Below, in pieces: positions 53,950 to 63,671 of a stretch of 64,000 nucleotides of DNA. A program made the translations under genes and the position numbers. The notes below the pieces were generated by a model. It was not told the DNA's origin, ran no database searches, and worked only from the letters and a program-made list of their open reading frames with translations. The number at the start of each line of letters is the position of its first letter. The first letter of the stretch is position 1. Source of the DNA: Veillonella sp. 3310 (lineage in GTDB: Bacteria > Bacillota > Negativicutes > Veillonellales > Veillonellaceae). The stretch covers positions 56,829 through 120,828 of the forward strand of contig NZ_RQVJ01000006.1 of assembly GCF_003999875.1 (NCBI RefSeq). The letters run 5' to 3'.

Positions 53950-55308
53950 ATGCGCATACTACATACAGCAGACTGGCATTTGGGACGACTATTTTATAAT
54001 GAACATTTAACAACAGACCAAGCCCATGTGCTGGAACACCAATTCTTTCCTTTGTTGAAAGAGGAAAAGATTGATTTAGTAGTACTCAGTGGGGATGTCT
54101 TTGACCGCTCAGTGCCACCTATTGAGGCTATTGAGCTGTGGGATTCTATACTCCATCGATTAGCCTTTACAGAGAAGATTCCCATGGTAGCTATTTCAGG
54201 TAATCACGACAGTGGCCCACGTCTTGCTATGGGGCGTAGTGCCTGGGAAACACATGGCATCCATTTGCTAGGACATGCCCACCAAGGCATGAAACCCATA
54301 ACATTTCAAGATGCACACGGTCAACTTGATGTGTGGGCATTACCCTATGGGGAAGTGCGAGACATACAGACAGAACTGAATCGAGTAGGCATTGTTGGTG
54401 AAACTATAGAGTCTACAATGAATGTCGGAGCTAGTAAGCCTAGCAAGAAACGTCGAGTCAAATGTGAATCAGCAGATTTATTTGCTTCTTTAAGTGATGA
54501 AAGTATTACGAATCTAGATAATTCTTCTTATATAGATAATACTGAGATTTCTAGCATCAATACTGTGGAAAATGATATACGCATTGATACAAACAAATAC
54601 AACATGACTATTGCAGATGCGTATCAACAGTGGGCATCCTATGCGACGAGTCGTTCACAGCGCTATCGCAGTGTTTGTCTAGCCCATGCCTTTGTGGCAG
54701 GTGGTGCTGAAAGTGAATCGGAACGCCCTTTGTTAGTGGGCGGCTCAGGACAAGTGCCGACTACGGTATTTAAAGACTTTCACTATACGGCATTGGGGCA
54801 TTTACATAAACCACAACGAATTGGGGCGGACCATATTCGCTATAGTGGTTCTTTGTTGACGTATTCCTTTGATGAGGTGGGGTATAGCAAAAGCTTCACT
54901 ATCGTTGATATGGATAGTAAGGGGGCTACAACCATCAGTGAAATTCCTATTGTAGGGCGTCGACAGTTTGTAAGCCTTACCGGTTATTTTGATGACTTAC
55001 TAGCTAATGAAAGTCTCCATACACAGCATCATAATGATTATGTGGAAGTGCGCTTGTTAGATACGGCACCTGTAGTGGATGGTATGCGGCGCTTGCGAAA
55101 AGTATTTCCTTATTGCATGCGATTAGAATTGGTAGGTCGCATGGAAGTAGTGCGAGATACAACGGGTGCTAAACGATTCAAGGAATTAAATGAGCGAGAT
55201 TTATTTGCGCAATTTGCCAAGGAAGCTAGGAATGAAGAACTTTCACAAGAAGAATTAGACTATATGGAAGGTTTGTGGCATCGTGTATTAAGGGAGGAAG
55301 AAATATGA
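53950..55308 (+). CDS. sbcD: Exonuclease SbcD (Mre11-like nuclease)
   Basis: 452 residues. It is the nuclease half of SbcCD, which opens hairpins and trims DNA ends. Phosphoesterase motifs: TADWHLGR (~6), LSGDVFDRS (~49), ISGNHDSGPR (~84), and the distal GHLHKPQRIG (~286). Between the calcineurin-like blocks, residues ~155-215 form a long, low-complexity, Ser/Asn/Asp-rich insertion preceded by a KPSKKRRVKCE basic patch, which makes the protein longer than usual. The final ATGA overlaps the sbcC start. Confidence 0.94.
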   Translation: MRILHTADWHLGRLFYNEHLTTDQAHVLEHQFFPLLKEEKIDLVVLSGDVFDRSVPPIEAIELWDSILHRLAFTEKIPMVAISGNHDSGPRLAMGRSAWETHGIHLLGHAHQGMKPITFQDAHGQLDVWALPYGEVRDIQTELNRVGIVGETIESTMNVGASKPSKKRRVKCESADLFASLSDESITNLDNSSYIDNTEISSINTVENDIRIDTNKYNMTIADAYQQWASYATSRSQRYRSVCLAHAFVAGGAESESERPLLVGGSGQVPTTVFKDFHYTALGHLHKPQRIGADHIRYSGSLLTYSFDEVGYSKSFTIVDMDSKGATTISEIPIVGRRQFVSLTGYFDDLLANESLHTQHHNDYVEVRLLDTAPVVDGMRRLRKVFPYCMRLELVGRMEVVRDTTGAKRFKELNERDLFAQFAKEARNEELSQEELDYMEGLWHRVLREEEI

Positions 55309-58300
55309 GACCCTTGCGACTAGAAATGACTGCCTTTGGTCCCTATCCTAAGGAAGTGATCCTTGATTTTGCTGTGCTAGCCAATCAATCTATGTTTTTG
55401 ATTACAGGGCCTACAGGGGCAGGAAAAACAAGTATATTAGATGCCATTGTATATGCTCTATATGGTCAAACAAGTGGTGGTCTTCGTGATGGGTCAGATA
55501 TGCGCAGTGATTATGCAGATGCTACTACACCTACATCCGTGATGTTTGAGTTTCAAGTAGGTGACCATCGGTATCGGATGGAACGAACGCCGAAGCAAGA
55601 ACTGCAAAAAAAGCGTGGTACTGGTACAAGAACGGTATTGGCTACGGCTGCCATCAGTGAATGGATTGATGAAGATTGGAAACTACTCACTACGAAAGCC
55701 CAAGAAATCCGTGACTATGTGCAGCAGATTATTGGATTTCGAGTGGATCAATTTTTACAAGTTGTCCTATTACCACAAGGTGATTTTAGAAAATTATTAG
55801 TGGCACCTACATCAGAACGGGAAGTGCTATTACACACGATTTTTAAAACATCTATATATAAACGAATGCAGGATGTACTGAAGGAAGAATTGGCTAAAGC
55901 TACCGTAGGGATTCAAGATACATTGCAAAAGGTTGAGTTTTTGCTGAGTACCTATACAGTAGATACGTTACAAGATTTAGTATCGTTGGTGGAAGAAGAG
56001 CGTAAGTGTTTAATTGAGCGTGAAGGGGAACGGAAGGAGAAGCAACACCAATATGAGTCATTGCAAGCGGCCTATGTAAAGTATGAAAATTACGTCAATT
56101 TATTAGCGCGCAAAGAGCAGTATACTCAGGCGTTAGTTAGCCATCAAGAGGGAGAAGCGGCGCATCTTGCCTTAGGGGGGACTATTAGCCGTTGGGAACG
56201 TTTACAAGAAGTTCGCATCCGCATGAAAGAATATGAAAAATTACAAGAAACTTTCAGAAAGAATGTAGACAAGTTAGGTACCTTGGACGATTCCTTACAA
56301 TCTGTAGAGAACACCTTGCAACAGTGGGACAGTCAATTACAACAGTTCATCGCTCAAGAGGATACCTATACAAAACAACAAGAGCAATACCATCAATTAC
56401 AAGCTTTGCAACAAGAAGTAGAGCGATATCGTGAGGTTTTTGAAAAACGGAATACCTTAGAAACGGACAAAGTGCAGCAGATGGAAGAACAAAAGGCGTT
56501 GCAACAGGCACTTATCACAAGTCAATTAGAGTTGGAACGAAAAGGCACGATTTTTTCAGACATGAACCGTGAGTTACAAAGTTATACTTCGGTAGGTGAG
56601 GAGAAATTATGCACCAGTGAATTGCGTAGTTGGTGGGACTCCTTAAAGGGGGTTGTCAACAAACTCGAAACCGCTTGGGATGCTAGAACTTTTCATAGTC
56701 AACAGTTGGACAAAGAACGTCAGGTGTGCAGGACTCGCGAAGGGCTGTTCCATCATAATGAGCAATTATTGCGACAACACCAAGCGTATGAAGTGAGTTT
56801 GCAATTGGAAGAACAAGCGCCATGTCCTGTATGTGGTTCCCTCGACCATCCACAGTTAGCACAAGCTCCATCGGAAGAGATTGTACGTGAAATGGTAGAT
56901 AGACTCCGCCAAGAGTTCCAAGAGAGTCAAACACAGGTGGCAACTATAGAAACTAAATTAGCTCACAGTGAAGAAGAAGTGAAACGATATACGAACGAAT
57001 GGAACCGAATGTGCGAGACATATCCAAAGGTAACAGCAGGCGTTCAAAGAGCGTCTATCTTGCAGTTGGTACATATCTTGGATAGAACAGTACAAGCCAA
57101 AGAGATAGAAACGGTAGCGGAACGTCTCTCCTGGTGGGATGCAAATGTGACTGAAACGGATATAGATAAGACTTTCACATTGATACAACAAGAGTTAGTC
57201 CAAGGAGAAGCAAGAAAGCTAACATTAGAAAAAAGTTTGGAAGTATTGCAACAGACCATACAAACTGAGGGAAGCGATGTTCACACCAAGCAATTAGAAC
57301 TAAGAACTCTAGAGGGACAGTTAGAGTCCTTACAGCAAGAAATACAACATGCAACAACAGAAATGATTCGAATTGAAACTAGCATTGCTCCTTTTACAGT
57401 GGAATCCTATACAACAGAGGTAAAAGGACTGGCAGAGTCTCTGAAACGGTATGAAGCGGATCGTAAAGCGATAGACGAAGGGCGACAAACATGTCAGGAG
57501 CAAAAAACAGTTCTCGCAGCAGAACTAGGTGCCCTCAAAGCGCAACAGGATCGTATGGCGCACGATATAGATAGCATGTGCAAGGATATGGAACAAGTAT
57601 TAGCAGCGGAATCTCTTACCATCGATACATTTAAACAGGAATCTCATGCATTTGATGAACTGCCAGTGTGGAAAGAAACCTTTAATGCCTATCACAATGA
57701 AACATTACGGTTAAACGCCCTGTTAGACGAAGTAGAAAAGAATATAGCAGTTTATGCTACCGTGCCAGAGGAAATAGATAAAGAATTGGTTGACGGCTTA
57801 CAGCGAGAATTGAAAGATTTAGGGGAAGTCATTGGTATTTTAAAGTCGCAAGTGACTGGTAAGGAAAAAACAATCCAAGAGATTTTGGAGTTAGAAGCGA
57901 CTACCAAAGTGTTGTCGGACCGTCGGGCCTTTGTTTTTGGGCTAGCCGATTTAGCGAATGGTGGCGATTCTGGCATGAAGGGCGTCAGCTTTGAGCGCTA
58001 TGTTCTCGGTGCTATCCTGGAAGAAGTGTTGAGTGCGGCAAACTTACGACTTCATGATATGAGTCGTAGTCGTTATCGACTAGAACGATCCTTAGAGGAA
58101 GGGGGACGTGGTGCCCGAGGTTTGGACATCGCTGTCTTTGATGCTTATACAGGGGCGAGTCGTCCTGCCAATACGTTGTCCGGTGGAGAAACTTTCCTGG
58201 CATCCTTAGGGCTTGCCATGGGCTTGGCGGATGTCATCCAATCGTATGCAGGGGGGATTCATCTAGACACTATGTTTATTGATGAAGGCTTTGGTACTTT

Positions 58301-58469
58301 GGATCCAGATACACTAGATGTGGCAATGGAAACTTTGGTGGCATTGCAATCCCAAGGTCGACTGGTGGGGATTATATCTCATGTACCAGAATTACAACAA
58401 CAAATTGGTGCACATTTGGTGGTGGCAAAAAACGATGAGGGGAGCAGGGCTTACTTTCAAGTACAGTGA
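55305..58469 (+). CDS. sbcC: Exonuclease SbcC (Rad50-like ATPase)
   Basis: About 1054 residues from ATG 55305 (GGGAGGAAG ahead, overlapping the sbcD stop); an upstream in-frame start lies inside sbcD. Walker A GPTGAGKTSILDAI is at ~33-46. Long coiled coils flank the zinc hook CPVCGSLDHPQ (~505). The C-terminal head has ANTLSGGETFLASLGLAMGLADV and Walker B MFIDEGFGTLDPD. It clamps DNA and gates SbcD. It would process cruciforms such as the palindromic elements at 38283-38774 if they extrude. Confidence 0.96.
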   Translation: MRPLRLEMTAFGPYPKEVILDFAVLANQSMFLITGPTGAGKTSILDAIVYALYGQTSGGLRDGSDMRSDYADATTPTSVMFEFQVGDHRYRMERTPKQELQKKRGTGTRTVLATAAISEWIDEDWKLLTTKAQEIRDYVQQIIGFRVDQFLQVVLLPQGDFRKLLVAPTSEREVLLHTIFKTSIYKRMQDVLKEELAKATVGIQDTLQKVEFLLSTYTVDTLQDLVSLVEEERKCLIEREGERKEKQHQYESLQAAYVKYENYVNLLARKEQYTQALVSHQEGEAAHLALGGTISRWERLQEVRIRMKEYEKLQETFRKNVDKLGTLDDSLQSVENTLQQWDSQLQQFIAQEDTYTKQQEQYHQLQALQQEVERYREVFEKRNTLETDKVQQMEEQKALQQALITSQLELERKGTIFSDMNRELQSYTSVGEEKLCTSELRSWWDSLKGVVNKLETAWDARTFHSQQLDKERQVCRTREGLFHHNEQLLRQHQAYEVSLQLEEQAPCPVCGSLDHPQLAQAPSEEIVREMVDRLRQEFQESQTQVATIETKLAHSEEEVKRYTNEWNRMCETYPKVTAGVQRASILQLVHILDRTVQAKEIETVAERLSWWDANVTETDIDKTFTLIQQELVQGEARKLTLEKSLEVLQQTIQTEGSDVHTKQLELRTLEGQLESLQQEIQHATTEMIRIETSIAPFTVESYTTEVKGLAESLKRYEADRKAIDEGRQTCQEQKTVLAAELGALKAQQDRMAHDIDSMCKDMEQVLAAESLTIDTFKQESHAFDELPVWKETFNAYHNETLRLNALLDEVEKNIAVYATVPEEIDKELVDGLQRELKDLGEVIGILKSQVTGKEKTIQEILELEATTKVLSDRRAFVFGLADLANGGDSGMKGVSFERYVLGAILEEVLSAANLRLHDMSRSRYRLERSLEEGGRGARGLDIAVFDAYTGASRPANTLSGGETFLASLGLAMGLADVIQSYAGGIHLDTMFIDEGFGTLDPDTLDVAMETLVALQSQGRLVGIISHVPELQQQIGAHLVVAKNDEGSRAYFQVQ

Positions 58470-58532
58470 TTGTATTCCCGTAGTACCTATGTTAGAATAA
58501 TACTGTTATTTACTAGGAATTAAGGAGGAAGT

Positions 58533-58907
58533 ATGAAATTTAGCTTTGCTCATAATAATATTAATGTGAAAGATTTGGATAAGAGTCTATCCTTTTATAA
58601 AGAAGCCTTAGGATTAGAAGAAGTAGACCATATTGATGGAGATGATGGATCTTTTAAAATTGTCTACCTAGGAGATGGTACGAATCCGCATCGTTTAGAA
58701 TTAACGTGGTTACGTGATTGGGATCGTCCATACAATTTAGGTGACAATGAGTTCCATGTGGCATTCTATGTAGATGATTATGAAGGTGCTTTGGTAAAAC
58801 ATAAGGCTATGAATTGTGTAGCTTATGAAAATGAAGCGATGGGTATCTATTTTATCGCTGATCCAGATGGATATTGGACCGAAATTATTCCCGCAGGAGC
58901 CTATTAA
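58533..58907 (+). CDS. Glyoxalase-family protein (VOC fold)
   Basis: 124 residues, two beta-alpha-beta-beta-beta units. Likely metal ligands are His in FAHNNINVKD, Glu in HRLELTWLRDW, His in NEFHVAFYVDD and Glu in GYWTEIIPAG, which is the lactoylglutathione lyase pattern. It may detoxify methylglyoxal or act on another substrate such as a dicarboxyl-CoA; the sequence does not decide. AAGGAGG precedes the ATG and tcdA follows by one base. Confidence 0.85.
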   Translation: MKFSFAHNNINVKDLDKSLSFYKEALGLEEVDHIDGDDGSFKIVYLGDGTNPHRLELTWLRDWDRPYNLGDNEFHVAFYVDDYEGALVKHKAMNCVAYENEAMGIYFIADPDGYWTEIIPAGAY

Positions 58908-58908
58908 T

Positions 58909-59610
58909 ATGGAGCATATGTTAACTCGCCTACAGTGGTTGGTAGGGGAAGAAAAAATTAAAACTTTGCAAGGTAAGAAAGTCCTGCTATTTGGATGCGG
59001 TGGTGTTGGCTCTTTTGCGTTAGAGGCGTTAGTGCGTTCAGGTGTTGGTCATATTGTCATTGTTGATGGCGACCAAGTAACAGTGAGTAATATTAATCGC
59101 CAACTTATTGCGTTGCCAAGTACTGTAGGTCAACGCAAGGTAGAGATGGCAAAAGAGCGAGCCTTAGCAATCAATCCTAATCTACATATTGAAGCTTATG
59201 ATATGGTCTATACTGGTGAAAGTCATCCAAATTTCATCACCGATATTAACCCGGATTTTGTAATTGATGCTATTGATATGGTAAGTGCTAAACTATCCAT
59301 CATCGAAACGTGTTATAATAGTCATATACCATGTATATCTTCTATGGGCACAGGTAACAAAATGTGGCCAGACCAATTGAAGATTACAGATATTAGTAAG
59401 ACCCATACATGCCCATTGGCGAAGGTGATGCGTAAAGAATTACGTCGTCGTGGTATTAAAAAGCAAACTGTATTATTTTCAACAGAACAACCGATGACAC
59501 CGAACCGAGATGATGATTCTAGAAGTCCAGGTTCCTGCGGTTTTGTTCCGTCTGTAGCAGGATTGCATTTAGCGGGTCACGTGATTAGAACTTTTTTGGA
59601 GGTACAGTAA
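58909..59610 (+). CDS. tcdA: tRNA threonylcarbamoyladenosine dehydratase TcdA (ThiF/HesA family)
   Basis: About 233 residues from ATG 58909, with AGGAG ten bases ahead, one base past the glyoxalase stop; the open frame extends upstream inside that gene. It is an E1-like ATPase: [22 protein letters not shown] (Rossmann ATP site, ~residue 26), [28 protein letters not shown] and [11 protein letters not shown]. TcdA cyclises t6A37 to ct6A in tRNAs reading ANN codons. The C-terminal [16 protein letters not shown] is typical of the family. Confidence 0.93.
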   Translation: MEHMLTRLQWLVGEEKIKTLQGKKVLLFGCGGVGSFALEALVRSGVGHIVIVDGDQVTVSNINRQLIALPSTVGQRKVEMAKERALAINPNLHIEAYDMVYTGESHPNFITDINPDFVIDAIDMVSAKLSIIETCYNSHIPCISSMGTGNKMWPDQLKITDISKTHTCPLAKVMRKELRRRGIKKQTVLFSTEQPMTPNRDDDSRSPGSCGFVPSVAGLHLAGHVIRTFLEVQ

Positions 59611-60041
59611 TGAAAAAAGCAATTATTCATATGGAATACGGTGACATTGTTATCGAATTATTTGAAAAGGAAGCTCCTGGCACAGTAGCTAACTTTGTAA
59701 AATTAATCAAAGAAGGTTTCTACGATACTTTGAAATTCCATCGTGTCATCCCTGGTTTCGTAGCACAAGGTGGTTGCCCAATGGGTACTGGCGTAGGGGG
59801 CCCTGGTTACACAATTCCTTGCGAAACTAAAGGCAACCCACATAAACATGTTCGTGGCGCTTTATCTATGGCTCATCGTGGACCTAACACTGGAGGTAGC
59901 CAATTCTTTATCGTATACGAACCACAACCTCATTTAGATGGCGTTCACACTGTATTCGGACAAGTTATCGAAGGTATGGATGTAGTGGATAAAATCCAAC
60001 AAGGTGACCGTATGCAAACTGTTGAGGTAGTAGAAGACTAA
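59610..60041 (+). CDS. Cyclophilin-type peptidyl-prolyl cis-trans isomerase
   Basis: 143 residues, cytoplasmic (no signal peptide). Core motifs: [25 protein letters not shown] with the catalytic Arg, [15 protein letters not shown], and [21 protein letters not shown]. The ATG overlaps the tcdA TAA, and its stop overlaps the next ATG, so translation is coupled across three genes. Confidence 0.95.
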   Translation: MKKAIIHMEYGDIVIELFEKEAPGTVANFVKLIKEGFYDTLKFHRVIPGFVAQGGCPMGTGVGGPGYTIPCETKGNPHKHVRGALSMAHRGPNTGGSQFFIVYEPQPHLDGVHTVFGQVIEGMDVVDKIQQGDRMQTVEVVED

Positions 60042-60685
60042 TGGCAGGAATCAAACGCTATCGTATTGAGCATCCTGAATGGTTACAAGTGAAAAAAGAT
60101 GGGAATTTTTCCTATGGATATGACCAAGAATGGTATACAGATGCGTGGAAACGATTGGCTGGTTGTGGACCGATCACGGCTACACAGGTAATTTCCTATG
60201 TGCTTTTCCGTGATGGTCATTTACCTGTGGAGACGGCTGCAGACGGAGACCAAGCCTTGGAACGGATGAATCAAGTATGGGAATACGTGCGCCCTCGTTA
60301 TGGTGGTGGACTCTATAAAAGTACTTGGTGGGAACAAGGTGTGAAGCAATATATGGCAGATAGCAATCTGGCCTATATAGTGGAACGATTGCCGATTTTT
60401 CCTCTGAAAGGAAGTCCTTATACAGTAGAGGAAGTAACAGCCTTTATCCAACGTGGTTTGGAACAAGATTGTCCTGTCGCATTTTTGAATCGTCATCGTG
60501 GGCAGGAAGAAGGTCTATCTACATGGCATTGGGTTCCTATCGTATCCATGCAAGTCAACAATGATGACACACGATGTGTTGTCTATGATGAAGGTATAGA
60601 ACGAACGTTTTCCCTACGCCGTTGGTTACAAGATAATTTGCTGGGTGGAGCTTTTTTATACATCCAGCCACAATGTGAGGAGTAA
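60041..60685 (+). CDS. C39-like cysteine-peptidase-fold protein of unknown function
   Basis: 214 residues, no signal peptide. A papain/C39-like triad is suggested by GCGPITATQVISYV (Cys ~42, resembling CGP-TAA of C39 peptidases), STWHWVPIVSM (His ~166) and VVYDEGIERTF (Asp ~186). The protein is aromatic-rich, with repeated WW/YGGG segments. The family is not otherwise recognised and activity is not shown. It is translationally coupled to the cyclophilin gene and lies four bases before speE. Confidence 0.65.
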   Translation: MAGIKRYRIEHPEWLQVKKDGNFSYGYDQEWYTDAWKRLAGCGPITATQVISYVLFRDGHLPVETAADGDQALERMNQVWEYVRPRYGGGLYKSTWWEQGVKQYMADSNLAYIVERLPIFPLKGSPYTVEEVTAFIQRGLEQDCPVAFLNRHRGQEEGLSTWHWVPIVSMQVNNDDTRCVVYDEGIERTFSLRRWLQDNLLGGAFLYIQPQCEE

Positions 60686-60688
60686 GAC

Positions 60689-61537
60689 ATGACACAATGG
60701 ATTAAAGAAATGCAATCCCCTCATCTTGCGTTATGCGCAGAAGTGGATGAAATTTTATATTCTGGAAAATCCGACTTTCAAACAATTGAAGTCGCTCATA
60801 GCTTAGAATACGGTAATATGCTTGTTTTGGATGGTGTGTTTCAAACGTCGGAACGAGAAGAATTTGTGTATCATGAAATGATGAGCCACATTCCATTGTT
60901 CCTTCATCCAAATCCTAAACACGTATTGATCATCGGTGGTGGTGATGGTGGCGTTGCTAGGGAATGTGTACGCCATAGCTGTGTAGAAACAGTGACAATG
61001 GTTGAAATCGATGGTAAAGTAGTGGAATTGGCAAAACAATATTTGCCTTCTATTGCTGACGCTATGATTCGCCAAGATCCTAAATTAACAGTAACTATTG
61101 GTGATGGTATTGGTCATGTAGCGGAAAAAGAAAATTTCTATGATGTAATCATCGTAGATTGCTCTGATCCAATTGGTCCTGGTGAAGGTTTATTTACAGA
61201 AGAATTTTACAAAAATACATATCGTGCATTGAAGGAAGACGGCTTGTTTGTACAACAAACAGAATCTCCTGTGATGCATCAAGAGCTAGTATCTGATGTA
61301 TTCTACTATGTGAATAAACATTTCCCTGTGACTCGTCTATATACAGCATTTATTCCATTGTATCCGACAGGTATGCATTGCTTTACTATGGGCTCAAAAA
61401 AATATGATCCATTAGAGTGGGATCCAAACCGCGCCCAAGATTTTACAACTAAATACTATAACTATGGCATCCAAAAATCTGCATTCGTATTGCCAACATT
61501 TGTAAAACAATATTTACAAGCAAGAATTGCAGAATAG
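60689..61537 (+). CDS. speE: Spermidine synthase (polyamine aminopropyltransferase)
   Basis: 282 residues. It transfers aminopropyl from decarboxylated SAM to putrescine. Motifs: HSLEYGNMLVLDGVFQTSE, VLIIGGGDGGVARECVRH (SAM site), VEIDGKVVELAKQYLP, VDCSDPIGPGEGLFTEEFY and YPTGMHCFTMGSK. No SAM decarboxylase lies nearby. It ends the run of coupled small genes; a terminator follows. Confidence 0.95.
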   Translation: MTQWIKEMQSPHLALCAEVDEILYSGKSDFQTIEVAHSLEYGNMLVLDGVFQTSEREEFVYHEMMSHIPLFLHPNPKHVLIIGGGDGGVARECVRHSCVETVTMVEIDGKVVELAKQYLPSIADAMIRQDPKLTVTIGDGIGHVAEKENFYDVIIVDCSDPIGPGEGLFTEEFYKNTYRALKEDGLFVQQTESPVMHQELVSDVFYYVNKHFPVTRLYTAFIPLYPTGMHCFTMGSKKYDPLEWDPNRAQDFTTKYYNYGIQKSAFVLPTFVKQYLQARIAE

Positions 61538-61575
61538 TCTTTGTACTTAGAAATGCTATAGATGGGTCATAATGA

Positions 61576-61609
61576 GCTAGCACTTTCTTCATGAAGGTGC
61601 TAGTTTTAT
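61576..61609 (+). terminator. Intrinsic terminator after speE
   Basis: CTAGCAC (61577-61583) pairs with GTGCTAG (61597-61603), extended inward by TTC/GAA, followed by TTTT. Confidence 0.8.
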
Positions 61610-61636
61610 TGTTAATAAGGATGTTATATTGAATAA

Positions 61637-61726
61637 TCAATATTTTGTGATAAATAATATTGAATTTCCTAGTAAATAGGTATACAATAAGAACAATATT
61701 GTATTTACTAATGAAATATATATAAT
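61637..61726 (+). promoter_or_regulatory. rclA-like gene promoter with two palindromes
   Basis: TTGTAT (61699-61704), 16-base spacer, TATAAT (61721-61726). ATACAAT (61682-61688) and ATTGTAT (61698-61704) form an inverted repeat that covers the -35, with a 10-base perfect palindrome ACAATATTGT inside it. Upstream, TCAATATT (61637-61644) and AATATTGA (61656-61663) form a second inverted repeat. Both are placed as operators. Confidence 0.55.
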
Positions 61727-61766
61727 ACACTTTTATTCATGTGAATTTACAAAAGGGGAGACAATT

Positions 61767-63092
61767 ATGAAACAATATGATTTACTCGTTATCGGCTTTG
61801 GTAAAGCTGGTAAAACATTAGCTGCCACATTTGGCAAAGAAGGAAAACAAGTTGCTTTAATTGAACAAGATCCAGCTATGTATGGTGGTACATGCATTAA
61901 TATCGGATGTATTCCGACTAAAACTATGATTGTTGGCGCTGATAAAGGTAAAAGTTATGAAGCAGCTAAAGCAACTCGTGATACAGTCGTAGGCAAGTTG
62001 AATGCAAAAAACTTAAACATGTTAACATCCAATCCAAATGTAACCGTTTACACTGGTCATGGTAAATTTACTTCCAATAAAGAGGTAGAAGTAACAACAG
62101 CAGACGGTGTAGAAACATTGACAGCTGAAACTATCATCATTAATACAGGTGCTACTAATGTAGTACTTCCAATCCCAGGACTATCTACATCAAAATTTGT
62201 GTACAATAGCACTGAGTTGCAAGCTCTTCCTACATTACCAAAACGGTTAGGCATCATTGGTTGCGGCAACATTGGCATTGAGTTCGCTAACCTCTATGCA
62301 CGCTTAGGTGCTGAGGTGACTGCTTTTGAAAGTGGCGATAGAATCTTAAAACGTGAAGATGCAGATGTAGCTGCATTGGCGCAACAATATTTGGAAGAAG
62401 ATGGTGTTCACTTCCATTTCAATGCTATTACAAAAGAAATTAAAAATGTAGGGGATACTGTAGTAGTGGTTACTGAAAGTGGAGAAGAGTTTGTATTCGA
62501 TGCTTTGTTACATGCTACAGGTCGCAAAGCAAACACAGAAGGTCTTGGATTAGAACATACAGACATCCAAGTGCGTCCTAATGGATCTATCGTTACAGAT
62601 GATACATTAATGACATCTGTTCCTAATGTATTTGCTGTAGGTGATGTAAATGGGGGCCCACAATTTACCTATGTATCTTTAGATGACTTCCGTATTGTAA
62701 ATCGTGTATTACACGGTGATGAAAGTTATAAGTTAGGTAATCGTACACATGTGCCATATTCTACTTTCATCACGCCTGCTCTATCACATGTAGGCTTACA
62801 TGAAGAAGAGGCGAAGGCACAATACCCAAATGCTGTGACAGCGGTATTACCAGTGAACAATATGCCACGTCATGCAGTCAATCAAGATCCACGTGGTGTA
62901 TTTAAATTAACAGTAAACAAGGATACTGGTTTGATCCTAGGTGCTACTTTGTTTGGTAAAAATTCCGAAGAGTTAATTAACATCATTAAAATGGCGATGG
63001 ACAACGATATTAAGTATACATACTTACGTGACCAAATCTTTACACATCCAACAATGGGTGAAAACTTAAATGATTTAGCTAAGCTAATTTAA
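61767..63092 (+). CDS. rclA: RclA-like pyridine nucleotide-disulfide oxidoreductase
   Basis: 441 residues, single-component flavin disulfide reductase. FAD motif IGFGKAGKTLAATFGKEGK, redox pair GGTCINIGCIPTKTM (Cys ~43 and ~48), NAD site IIGCGNIGIEFANLYARLGAEV, AVGDVNGGPQFTYVSLDDFRIV, and C-terminal RDQIFTHPTMGENLNDL. The N terminus and the QFTY(V/I)SLDD segment match RclA, the E. coli reactive-chlorine-resistance Cu(II) reductase, far better than dihydrolipoamide dehydrogenase or mercuric reductase. No rclB, rclC or rclR homologue is adjacent. GGGGAG precedes the ATG. Confidence 0.88.
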   Translation: MKQYDLLVIGFGKAGKTLAATFGKEGKQVALIEQDPAMYGGTCINIGCIPTKTMIVGADKGKSYEAAKATRDTVVGKLNAKNLNMLTSNPNVTVYTGHGKFTSNKEVEVTTADGVETLTAETIIINTGATNVVLPIPGLSTSKFVYNSTELQALPTLPKRLGIIGCGNIGIEFANLYARLGAEVTAFESGDRILKREDADVAALAQQYLEEDGVHFHFNAITKEIKNVGDTVVVVTESGEEFVFDALLHATGRKANTEGLGLEHTDIQVRPNGSIVTDDTLMTSVPNVFAVGDVNGGPQFTYVSLDDFRIVNRVLHGDESYKLGNRTHVPYSTFITPALSHVGLHEEEAKAQYPNAVTAVLPVNNMPRHAVNQDPRGVFKLTVNKDTGLILGATLFGKNSEELINIIKMAMDNDIKYTYLRDQIFTHPTMGENLNDLAKLI

Positions 63093-63208
63093 CAAAGAAG
63101 CTACTAATGATATAAGATGGTAGTGGGTAAACTAGATGCTATATAATGCTCTAAGATATTAAAAATATGCACTGCAAAATAGAAATAGTAAAATAGTCCC
63201 AAAATAAC

Positions 63209-63252
63209 TAGAGGAATGTTGATAGCAAACAATCGACATTCCTCTAATTTTG
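63209..63252 (+). terminator. Intrinsic terminator downstream of the RclA-like gene
   Basis: TAGAGGAATGTTGAT pairs with ATCGACATTCCTCTA (63232-63246, one G-T pair), followed by ATTTTG. Confidence 0.8.
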
Positions 63253-63671
63253 TATATAGTAAGTAAAACATACAGAGCTAATCTATAGACTATCTTAATA
63301 ATCTATATACGGTTGATAATGAGGGATATCTATAGATGAGATGAATGTTGAAAATATACTTGAATTAGCAGGCAACAAAAGTAAAATGAGAGTATATAAG
63401 AGAAAAAAATGATAGAAATGTAAGTAGAAATAGAAAGAGTACTCCATGATAAAAGTGGAAAATAAAATATTAAAAAGGGGTTTACAAGAAAAAGATTATT
63501 TGATATACTTTAAAAACATCAGCGGTGCTCATGTTATGACCTAGTGATTGATATGAGATAAGTAGAACAGTTAAAAAAGTTTTTTAAAAAGTGGTTGACA
63601 CAAAAAACATTAACTGATATACTAAATATCGTTGTAAGGCACGACAGTGCTAAACAGAATAAATATCCTGT
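63253..63671 (+). promoter_or_regulatory. Upstream region and two promoters of the tRNA cluster
   Basis: About 420 AT-rich bases without a gene. P1 is TTTACA (63481-63486), 17-base spacer, TATACT (63504-63509). P2 is TTGACA (63595-63600), 17-base spacer, TATACT (63618-63623). Both carry TGATATACT at the -10. P2 would start about 40 bases before tRNA-His. Confidence 0.8.
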
